This document shows, piece after piece, positions 55,816 to 62,903 of a stretch of DNA of 64,000 bases. Below the pieces are notes generated by a model. That model ran no database searches, was not told the origin of the DNA, and saw nothing but the letters and a program-made list of their open reading frames with translations. The DNA is taken from contig NZ_VNHU01000002.1 of NCBI RefSeq assembly GCF_008124785.1, positions 62,001-126,000 of the forward strand, given 5' to 3'. Every line of letters starts with the position of its first letter. Position 1 is the stretch's first letter. The stretch comes from Aquimarina intermedia (GTDB lineage Bacteria; Bacteroidota; Bacteroidia; Flavobacteriales; Flavobacteriaceae). A program made the translations under genes and the position numbers.

Positions 55816-56642
55816 CACCAACTCCTTACATTACTATCATGATACACTTCTGCTTGTACATTCTGAAGAAATCTATCTTTCACAGACAAAAAACTTCTTT
55901 GCGCAACCACTTCTCCTATGACGATTATTGCCGGGGAAGACAAATTTTTATCTTCCACAATATGCTCAATAGAATCAATCGTTCCTATCCCAAACTTCTC
56001 GTGTATGGTTGTGCCATTTTGTATAACAGCGACCGGCATATTAGCTTTATTTTGGGCAGCAAAGATACTAACTATTTCACTCAACTTACTCATTCCCATC
56101 AAAATTACCACCGTCGCATTGGATTGTGCTGCCAATTGCACATCGCCAGATAGTTTATGAGATTTTGTAGTTCCTGTAATAACCCAAAAGCTTTCTGCTG
56201 CTCCGCGTTTTGTCAGCGGAATCCCCTGATACGCAGGAACAGCAAGGGCTGAAGAAATACCAGGCACTACAGCCGTCTCGATACCATGTTTTTGGGCTTC
56301 GTCAATTTCTTCGGCACCACGACCAAAGATGAAAGGATCACCTCCTTTGAGACGGACTACGTGTTTGAGGCTTTTTGCACGATCAATAATTAATTCATTG
56401 ATTTGTGCTTGTTGATACGTATAACAACCTTTACGTTTACCAACAAAAATCTTTTCGCAATGCTTGGGCGCATATGCAAGTAACTCCTCATTTACTAGTG
56501 CATCATATAGTACTACATCTGCACTATGTAAAGCATGAATTGCCTTCAATGTGATCAGTTCAGGGTCTCCCGGTCCTGCACCAACAACGGTCAATACTCC
56601 TTGACGATCTTTATCCACGTTACCATTTATCTTTATTTTCAT
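55815..56642 (-). CDS. cobA: Uroporphyrinogen-III C-methyltransferase
   Basis: SAM-dependent methyltransferase giving precorrin-2, the first step from heme synthesis to siroheme. The protein of about 275 aa has VGAGPGDPELITLKA, the DALV region, RLKGGDPFIFGRGAEE and PGISSALAVPAYQGIPLTKR. It is preceded by the sulfite reductase gene (about 20 nt) and followed by the siroheme dehydrogenase/ferrochelatase gene. The ATG at 56642 was preferred over a TTG two codons earlier. Confidence 0.94.
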   Translation of the reverse strand: MKIKINGNVDKDRQGVLTVVGAGPGDPELITLKAIHALHSADVVLYDALVNEELLAYAPKHCEKIFVGKRKGCYTYQQAQINELIIDRAKSLKHVVRLKGGDPFIFGRGAEEIDEAQKHGIETAVVPGISSALAVPAYQGIPLTKRGAAESFWVITGTTKSHKLSGDVQLAAQSNATVVILMGMSKLSEIVSIFAAQNKANMPVAVIQNGTTIHEKFGIGTIDSIEHIVEDKNLSSPAIIVIGEVVAQRSFLSVKDRFLQNVQAEVYHDSNVRSW

Positions 56643-56664
56643 AGTCAATTGCTCTAAATTTTAG

Positions 56665-58752
56665 CTACGCGGTAATTTCTGATGTTCTCAAACTTCTAGC
56701 CTTTGCTATAAATTCCTGGGTTGCTTTTATATAAGAAAGTGCAAACTCTTTTGTCGGCGCATTCTCCTTAATTTGATATGCCAGCGATGAAAATGTAGTA
56801 CTCAAGGAAATTTTACCGGTTGTTACAAACTCTTCATCAAATTGACTTATGATTCCTGCATGGGTATTGGTTTTTTTATTTTCTGCCAATAACAAGGCTT
56901 TTGCAGAATTTACCAACGCGCTATACGCGTGATAAATAGCGTCAGAATAAATAGTATCAACTAAAGATTTTTCTGCATTTTCTACTTTCTCTTCACTCTC
57001 CAGAAATAATGTTTCTATCAAATCGATTACTACACCTGCACATTCACCAATCCCTATTTCTTTTACATATTTATCTTCATTACCCCAGTCAATAAAATCC
57101 TCCTGCGTTAGATTCTCAATATTTGATAAATCGGTAAGTAACTCATAAAAGTATTTCTCTCCTTTCTCTTGATAATAGTCCATAAAAGGAATACCCGAAC
57201 TATTTTTCTCAAAATCATCCAAAATTCGACGTAAAGCTTCCGGTCCTCTTCTACTGGGAATCTTAACTACTTTATCTGCAAAACGTCCGTTTCCATCACC
57301 CATATTTCCACCACCAAGCAACACTTGTAAGGCCGGTGCGACTAATTTATCTTTGGTACGAACAGACATTCCCTGAAAGCCAATATTGGCCATATTATGT
57401 TGTCCGCAGGCGTTCATACAACCACTGATCTTGATAACCATGTCATCTTTTTCCAGATATTGCGGGTACTCTAATTTGATTATACGCTCCAATTCCTCGG
57501 CGATCCCTGTACTACTTGCAATACCTAAATTACATGTATCCGTTCCAGGACATGCTGTAATATCAATAGCTTTGTTATATCCAGGAGCTGCAAAGCCGAG
57601 TTTTTCTAAAATTGTATAGACCACAGGTATCAAATCCTCATGGACATGCGGAATCAAAATATTTTGTCGTAAGGATAAACGTAACTCCCCCGCAGCATAT
57701 TTATCAACTAAATCTGCGAGCAAGCGTGCTTTGTCAGTATAAAAATCCCCGAGAAGCGCTTTGATACCAATAGCAACGTATCCTTCTTGTTTTTGTCGTA
57801 TTACATTGGTTGATTTCCAAAGTTCAAACGCTTTTTGGTCTGCAATTTCGACCACGGGAGCAACTATCTTTTTTGGCACTGAGATTTTATATGACTCAGC
57901 ATCAATCTTCACACTTTTTTGCGGAATAGCAAGTTGTTCTTCTTCAACAAGTGTTCTAAAAGCCTCCAGACCTATATCCTTTATTAGAAATTTCATTCGC
58001 GCCTTCGCCCTACTTTTTCTTTCGCCATGACGGTCAAAAACACGTATGACGCCTTCCATCAAAGGGATTATTTTTTCGGTAGCTAAAAATTCATAAAAAA
58101 CATCTGCATGACGGGGTTGTGAACCAAGACCACCACCTAACATTACTTTAAATCCTCGAACACCATTCTCCATTTTAGCTATAAATCCAAGGTCGTGCAT
58201 GTAAGAAAGTCCTGTATCTTCATCGGTCCCGGAGAAGGAGACTTTAAACTTTCGCCCCATTTCCTGACTTATTGGATTTCTAAGAAAATATTGAAACACA
58301 GCGTGAGCATAAGGGGAAACATCAAACGGCTCGTTTGGATCTATCCCTGCGGTCTCTGAAGCGGTCACATTACGCACCGTATTACCACATGCTTCTCTAA
58401 GAGTAATGTCGTCTTTTTCTAACGCTGCCCACAATTCTGGAGTACGATCTAGATCCACATAATGAATCTGAATATCTTGTCGTGTAGTAATATGTAAGCG
58501 TCCCCGTGAATACTCGTCAGACACTTCACTAATTCTTCTTAGCTGATTAGACGTTACTTTACCGTATGGTAATTTGATACGGATCATTTGTACGCCTTCT
58601 TGTCGTTGTCCATACACCCCTCTGGCTAAACGAAGACTTCTAAATTTTTCTTCGTCCACCTTGCCGTTCTTGAAAAGTTCGATTTTATTGGCTAATTCCA
58701 AAATATCCTTTTCAACTACGGGATTTTCTATTTCAGTTCTAAAACTTTGCAT
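56665..58752 (-). CDS. Siroheme sulfite (nitrite/sulfite) reductase with HEPN-like C-terminal domain
   Basis: Six-electron reduction of sulfite to sulfide (or nitrite to ammonia). The 695 aa protein has two nitrite/sulfite reductase repeats (about 50-270 and 315-550) and cluster/siroheme cysteines Cys401, Cys407, Cys445 and Cys449 (CPGTDTC and CMNAC). An extra helical region of about 130 residues (about 560-690) contains YSDAIYHAYSALVNSAKALLL, read as HEPN-like. Context with cysH, cysD and cysN favours sulfite. Electrons probably come from ferredoxin, as there is no flavoprotein subunit. Confidence 0.9.
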   Translation of the reverse strand: MQSFRTEIENPVVEKDILELANKIELFKNGKVDEEKFRSLRLARGVYGQRQEGVQMIRIKLPYGKVTSNQLRRISEVSDEYSRGRLHITTRQDIQIHYVDLDRTPELWAALEKDDITLREACGNTVRNVTASETAGIDPNEPFDVSPYAHAVFQYFLRNPISQEMGRKFKVSFSGTDEDTGLSYMHDLGFIAKMENGVRGFKVMLGGGLGSQPRHADVFYEFLATEKIIPLMEGVIRVFDRHGERKSRAKARMKFLIKDIGLEAFRTLVEEEQLAIPQKSVKIDAESYKISVPKKIVAPVVEIADQKAFELWKSTNVIRQKQEGYVAIGIKALLGDFYTDKARLLADLVDKYAAGELRLSLRQNILIPHVHEDLIPVVYTILEKLGFAAPGYNKAIDITACPGTDTCNLGIASSTGIAEELERIIKLEYPQYLEKDDMVIKISGCMNACGQHNMANIGFQGMSVRTKDKLVAPALQVLLGGGNMGDGNGRFADKVVKIPSRRGPEALRRILDDFEKNSSGIPFMDYYQEKGEKYFYELLTDLSNIENLTQEDFIDWGNEDKYVKEIGIGECAGVVIDLIETLFLESEEKVENAEKSLVDTIYSDAIYHAYSALVNSAKALLLAENKKTNTHAGIISQFDEEFVTTGKISLSTTFSSLAYQIKENAPTKEFALSYIKATQEFIAKARSLRTSEITA

Positions 58753-58858
58753 TTTGCTTTGATATTTTTCCTTATAAAAGGACGTATGTATGACTTTTGT
58801 ATATGAACTATTCCTACTTATAAATACATTAAAATACTTTGATTATCAGCATGATATT

Positions 58859-60106
58859 CTAATCAATAAAACCAACACCTGCAGTAGTATTTGTTTGTGC
58901 GTCAATAAGTATAAAAGAACCTGAAGCCTTATTGTTTTTATAACTATCAAAAGCCAAAGGTTTACTTAATTGAATTGTTATACTTCCGATTTCATTGAGC
59001 TGTAACGCATTAGTTGATTCATCAATGTTAGAGAAATCGGTGGCAACCTGTCCATGAATTGCTTTGATCTTAGACAGTATTCTGTTACTTCCACTCTGCA
59101 GAAAATAATTAGCTCCGGGAACAAGGTTTTTACTATCCATCCAACATACAGTGGCAGTGAGTTGCTTAGCTACTTGTGGCTTCTCCTCGAATTTAACAAT
59201 CATATCCCCTCTACTAACATTCACATCATCATCTAAAGTCAGCACAAAGGAGCTGCCACGACTTGCCGTATCAAACTGCTTATCAAAAAAATGAATTTCT
59301 TTGACTTTTGAAGTTGTCAAAGAAGGCAATACGGTAATATCATCCCCAACAGAGAGATCGCCCCCATATAATTTACCGGCATAGCCTCTAAAATCATGAA
59401 ATTCATCCTTTTTGGGACGAATAACGGTTTGTACCGGAAAACGCACCTGCGATACTTCGTAAAGATCTTGAGCGTTCAGTTCTTCTAAATGCTCTAGTAA
59501 GGTTTCTCCAGAATACCAAGGTGTATTTGCTGATTTTTCAACTACATTGTCGCCTTGTAGAGCGCTGACAGGAATAAACGTTATATTCTGCTCGGCGTAG
59601 GCACTCTTGTCAATCAATTTTTGAAACTCTGCTTTTATAGCCTTAAATGTATTTTCAGAAAAATCTACTAAATCCATTTTATTAATGGCAACAATAATAT
59701 CTTTTACGCGCAGTAAATTATTAATAAAGAAATGTCTGTAGGTCTGTTCGATCACTCCCTTTCTTGCATCCACCAAAATGATAGAAGCTTGAGAAGTAGA
59801 CGCTCCCGTAACCATATTACGTGTATATTCGATATGACCCGGTGTGTCGGCGATGATATAACTTTTTTTACGTGTAGAGAAATAAATATGAGCCACATCA
59901 ATCGTTATTCCTTGCTCACGCTCTGCAACCAAACCATCGGTTGCTAATGAAAAATCTAAATAATCGAAACCATTGGCTTTACTCTTAGTTTCAATGGCTT
60001 CCAGTTTATCAGTAGTTAATGATTTGGTATCATATAAAATTCTACCAATCAAGGTGCTTTTACCATCATCTACACTACCAGCTGTCGCTATTTTTAATAC
60101 GTCCAT
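58859..60106 (-). CDS. cysN: Sulfate adenylyltransferase GTPase subunit CysN
   Basis: Large regulatory subunit of ATP sulfurylase; GTP hydrolysis drives sulfate activation. The 415 aa EF-Tu-like protein has G1 GSVDDGKST (10-18), G3 DTPGHIEY, G4 NKMDLVD and G5-like SALQGDN, followed by two beta-barrel domains. It is somewhat shorter than E. coli CysN (475 aa) and lacks a fused APS kinase. cysD is 81 nt upstream. Confidence 0.95.
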   Translation of the reverse strand: MDVLKIATAGSVDDGKSTLIGRILYDTKSLTTDKLEAIETKSKANGFDYLDFSLATDGLVAEREQGITIDVAHIYFSTRKKSYIIADTPGHIEYTRNMVTGASTSQASIILVDARKGVIEQTYRHFFINNLLRVKDIIVAINKMDLVDFSENTFKAIKAEFQKLIDKSAYAEQNITFIPVSALQGDNVVEKSANTPWYSGETLLEHLEELNAQDLYEVSQVRFPVQTVIRPKKDEFHDFRGYAGKLYGGDLSVGDDITVLPSLTTSKVKEIHFFDKQFDTASRGSSFVLTLDDDVNVSRGDMIVKFEEKPQVAKQLTATVCWMDSKNLVPGANYFLQSGSNRILSKIKAIHGQVATDFSNIDESTNALQLNEIGSITIQLSKPLAFDSYKNNKASGSFILIDAQTNTTAGVGFID

Positions 60107-60187
60107 AGCTTTTTATATTAGTACTCTATTGAGTTTGTATTTATAAATATTTGTTGGAGATTTTCTGTTCTTATAGAAAAGAGGATT

Positions 60188-61150
60188 CTAGAAGTATCCT
60201 TGTTGCTTACGTTTTTCCATTGCAGCCTCAGAGCGTTTATCATCGATTCGTGCACCACGCTCAGAAATTTTAGAATCTCTTATTTCGGCCACCACTTTTT
60301 GAATGGAAAAAGCATCAGAGAGTACAGCTGCCGTGCATGACATATCACCCACCGTTCTAAATCGAACCATTCGCTCCTCTACCACTTCATCAGATTCCCG
60401 ATATACAACTGCATCTTCCGCAGACCAAATCATCCCATCCCTAAGAAATGTTTTACGGGTATGAGCAAAATATATTGATGGAATTTCAATGTGTTCTTCT
60501 TCGATATAGCTCCAAACATCAAGCTCTGTCCAATTACTAATTGGAAAAACGCGTACATTTTGACCTAACTCAATTTTTCCATTTAGATGATCAAATAACT
60601 CGGGGCGTTGATTTTTTTCATCCCACTGCCCAAAATCATCCCGTACCGAGAATATACGTTCTTTGGCTCGTGCTTTTTCTTCATCACGTCTTGCACCACC
60701 AATAGCAGCATCAAATTTAAATTCTTCTAATGCATCGAGCAGCGTTGTAGTTTGCAAACTATTACGACTTGCATACTTCCCTTTTTCTTCGACTACTTTG
60801 CCTTGATCAATGGCATCCTGAACATTACGTACAATAAGTTCGACACCTAATTCTTCAACTAATTTATCGCGAAACTCTATGGTCTCAGGAAAATTATGTC
60901 CGGTATCGATATGAAGTAAGGGAAAAGGAATTTTTGCGGGATAGAAGGCTTTCTGTGCCAAGCGAACTAAAGTAATCGAGTCTTTTCCACCAGAAAAGAG
61001 CAACACAGGTTTTTCAAACTGAGCTACAACTTCTCTAAATATATATATCGCTTCACTCTCAAGATGCGCTACATTTAATCGGGTACGTGTATCTGTTTGA
61101 GCCTCTAAAACTTTTTTTTCTAATACTTCCATAGTTGGTCTGTTCTTCAT
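60188..61150 (-). CDS. cysD: Sulfate adenylyltransferase catalytic subunit CysD
   Basis: Forms APS from sulfate and ATP with CysN. The protein has the PP-loop SGGKDSITLV, LLHIDTGHNFPETIEFRD, GGARRDEEKARAKERIFS and a C-terminal basic tail RKQQGYF, all typical of CysD. I chose the ATG at 61150 (320 aa), 5 nt after the cysH stop. The longest frame (ATG 61177) overlaps the catalytic end of cysH, and the ATG at 61132 is another option. Confidence 0.95.
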   Translation of the reverse strand: MKNRPTMEVLEKKVLEAQTDTRTRLNVAHLESEAIYIFREVVAQFEKPVLLFSGGKDSITLVRLAQKAFYPAKIPFPLLHIDTGHNFPETIEFRDKLVEELGVELIVRNVQDAIDQGKVVEEKGKYASRNSLQTTTLLDALEEFKFDAAIGGARRDEEKARAKERIFSVRDDFGQWDEKNQRPELFDHLNGKIELGQNVRVFPISNWTELDVWSYIEEEHIEIPSIYFAHTRKTFLRDGMIWSAEDAVVYRESDEVVEERMVRFRTVGDMSCTAAVLSDAFSIQKVVAEIRDSKISERGARIDDKRSEAAMEKRKQQGYF

Positions 61151-61155
61151 CTTGG

Positions 61156-61782
61156 TTAGTTGGTGTGTATCCCACATTCTCTATTTTCTAATACTTTGGT
61201 TGGATCAAAATATTTAAATTCATTAGGTAAATTATTCTTTGACAAGTAGACATCTAGCTCGGCATCGCTATAATGATAAAAAGGGCTCACTTTGAGCACG
61301 CCATCTCCCCCGTAACTCAAAATATCTAAACTATCTCTCAACGCGGTTTGACCTTTTCTCAAGTTCGTAAACCAAACATCAGGCACATACTCGCTCATAG
61401 CACGTTTAAACGGCTCTAACTTTACTTGTTCCGTAAACTTTTGATGTTTTGGATCATCAATTCCGGGAACTCCTAAAACAACATCACGATGTGCAGTTGT
61501 TTGTTTGGGTACGTATAATTTAATATTCAGTCCGAGCTGAGCGATTACTTCCTCAGCATGCCTATATGTTTGAGGCGTATTGTAACCTGAATCGCACCAT
61601 ATTACAGGAATATCTTTTTTAGCATCCACGCATACCTGTAAAATTGACGCTTCATAGGGTCTGAAATTAGTGGTAACAACGGGGCGATCCGCATGACTAA
61701 TGGCCCATTGTACTACTTCTAAAGGTGTTTTATTCCTAAAACTTTCATTTAATGCTACTAATTCGTTTTCAGTAAATTTCAT
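61156..61782 (-). CDS. cysH: PAPS/APS reductase CysH without Fe-S motif
   Basis: Thioredoxin-dependent reductase releasing sulfite. The 208 aa protein has a PP-loop domain and the C-terminal catalytic motif ECGIH (Cys203). The CC...CxxC cysteine pairs that bind a 4Fe-4S cluster in APS reductases are absent; the only other cysteines are in LQVCVDA and IWCDSG. That pattern fits a PAPS reductase or a cluster-free APS reductase. No APS kinase (cysC) gene is in this operon. It lies 95 nt after DUF2061. Confidence 0.92.
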   Translation of the reverse strand: MKFTENELVALNESFRNKTPLEVVQWAISHADRPVVTTNFRPYEASILQVCVDAKKDIPVIWCDSGYNTPQTYRHAEEVIAQLGLNIKLYVPKQTTAHRDVVLGVPGIDDPKHQKFTEQVKLEPFKRAMSEYVPDVWFTNLRKGQTALRDSLDILSYGGDGVLKVSPFYHYSDAELDVYLSKNNLPNEFKYFDPTKVLENRECGIHTN

Positions 61783-61877
61783 GCTGTTTCTTTTTCTTTC
61801 TTTTTCTATGCAATTTATTTCCCAAGGTGTTTCAGAAAATCAAAAAAAATGGATTCTTCTTGTTTTTGCTAAAGCAA

Positions 61878-62144
61878 TTACTTCCCCCATTTTATCAAGT
61901 TCCATAAACGTTCGTGAAAAAAATATAAAATCATTTTTGTAACAAAATCAACGGATGCAATAGATGTTGCCAAAACTATTTCTCCCGTCAATATATAGGA
62001 TATCAATAAGGTATCTAAAGTTCCAATGACCCGCCAACTAACTGCTTTCGCAATACTACGCACCGGAGATTCTGAAACGCTATCCTTTTGATAGGTAGTT
62101 TTTTTTGCAGCTACTTTTTCTAATATCATTTGATCTAAAATCAT
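61878..62144 (-). CDS. DUF2061 membrane protein heading the sulfate operon
   Basis: An 88 aa protein with two hydrophobic segments (about residues 40-57 and 58-75, LDTLLISYILTGEIVLATSI and FVTKMILYFFHE). The basic, Trp-containing SIAKAVSWRVIGTLDT is typical of DUF2061. Function is not known. It is the first gene after the operon promoter and dyad, where a sulfate or sulfite transporter or accessory factor would be expected. No other transporter gene is in the operon. Confidence 0.8.
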   Translation of the reverse strand: MILDQMILEKVAAKKTTYQKDSVSESPVRSIAKAVSWRVIGTLDTLLISYILTGEIVLATSIASVDFVTKMILYFFHERLWNLIKWGK

Positions 62145-62165
62145 TCTATTTTTTCATTAACCCTA

Positions 62166-62190
62166 TTATCCTATCGGATTAGTAGGATAA
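62166..62190. promoter_or_regulatory. Perfect 8-bp dyad at the sulfate operon start, candidate operator
   Basis: TTATCCTA (62166-62173) and TAGGATAA (62183-62190) are perfect inverted repeats 9 bases apart. They begin at the base next to the -7 box, so a bound protein would cover the transcription start of the DUF2061-cys operon. The regulator is not encoded in the window; an Rrf2/CymR-like repressor is one guess, not shown. Confidence 0.6.
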
Positions 62191-62198
62191 CAAATGTA
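62191..62198 (-). promoter_or_regulatory. DUF2061-cysHDN operon -7 element
   Basis: Reads TACATTTG on the minus strand, a perfect TAnnTTTG match, predicting a start near 62184 and a leader of about 40 nt. A good -33 element is not obvious in the AT-rich upstream sequence. Confidence 0.6.
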
Positions 62199-62232
62199 GT
62201 ATATTTTATTTGAAACTCTTTAGGAAAATAAA

Positions 62233-62277
62233 AAAAATCGATCCCTACCTCAAAGTATGTAGGAAAAATCGATTTTT
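62233..62277. repeat. Interrupted dyad upstream of the lipocalin gene
   Basis: AAAAATCGAT (62233-62242) pairs with ATCGATTTTT (62268-62277), and within it CCTAC (62444-style inner arm at 62244-62248) pairs with GTAGG (62259-62263). The second arm has extra A residues between the two blocks. It sits between the two divergent promoters and could be an operator or a terminator-like hairpin. Confidence 0.35.
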
Positions 62278-62281
62278 CAAC

Positions 62282-62289
62282 TAATTTTG
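62282..62289 (+). promoter_or_regulatory. Lipocalin-like gene -7 element
   Basis: TAATTTTG, a perfect TAnnTTTG match, 18 nt upstream of the ATG at 62308. The upstream dyad occupies its -33 region. Confidence 0.5.
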
Positions 62290-62307
62290 GAGCTTTAAAA
62301 ATTATTT

Positions 62308-62856
62308 ATGATGAAAAAATCAACTTATCTTATTACTTTATTCTTAGCATTAACTTTTATTTCCTGTAGTAAAGATGATGGAGATTCTGCATCGGAGCCT
62401 GAATCTTCTGCTTCACTAATTGCTGGAGATTGGGATCTTACAAACTTTGAAATTGCTGATGGTAAAAGTACGCTAAGCGTTCAAGGCCAAACATCGGTAA
62501 CGGATTATTCCTCTACCGGTAAGAATTTTGCCAGTGTAATCACTTTTTCTGAAAACCCGAACACACTTGTTAGTAGTGGAAGTTTTGATACGGTTATAGA
62601 AATGTCAGTAGATGGAGTCACAACATTTACCCAAGTGGTCCCGGGAGAAGACTATCTTGTCACAGGTACCTGGAAATTAGAAGGAGATGAACTCACTATT
62701 ACTAATGAAGCTTTGGAGCAAACAGATATTGCAAATGTTTTGACATTGGACACTACTACTTTAATATTTGAAATTAATCTGAACCGAACGTTACAAGTAT
62801 CTGGTTTCCCTTTTGAACTTGAGGGAACAGCAGTTTATACTTTAAAAAGAAAATAA
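62308..62856 (+). CDS. Lipocalin-like lipoprotein
   Basis: A 182 aa lipoprotein with lipobox FISC (Cys about 20), a short Ser/Glu-rich linker, and then a lipocalin-type barrel: LIAGDWDLTNFEI (the usual GxW near the first strand), GTWKLEGDELTI and a C-terminal TAVYTLKRK. The family is abundant in Bacteroidota as surface or periplasmic lipoproteins of unknown ligand. It stands alone on the plus strand with its own promoter and a terminator. Confidence 0.78.
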   Translation: MMKKSTYLITLFLALTFISCSKDDGDSASEPESSASLIAGDWDLTNFEIADGKSTLSVQGQTSVTDYSSTGKNFASVITFSENPNTLVSSGSFDTVIEMSVDGVTTFTQVVPGEDYLVTGTWKLEGDELTITNEALEQTDIANVLTLDTTTLIFEINLNRTLQVSGFPFELEGTAVYTLKRK

Positions 62857-62872
62857 AATTTACCAATGATAT

Positions 62873-62903
62873 AAAAAAGGTTGGGTTATACTCAACCTTT
62901 TTT
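62873..62903. terminator. Bidirectional terminator between the lipocalin and metZ-like genes
   Basis: AAAAAAGGTTG on one side and CAACCTTTTTT on the other (62873-62883 and 62893-62903) form a stem with A and T runs on both strands, so it can end transcription either way. The right arm overlaps the last codons and stop of the metZ-like gene. Confidence 0.85.

Noticed and set aside
61151..61177. CysD start at the ATG at 61177
   Set aside because: It lies within the catalytic ECGIH codons of cysH and adds residues outside the family pattern; ATGs at 61150 or 61132 fit better.
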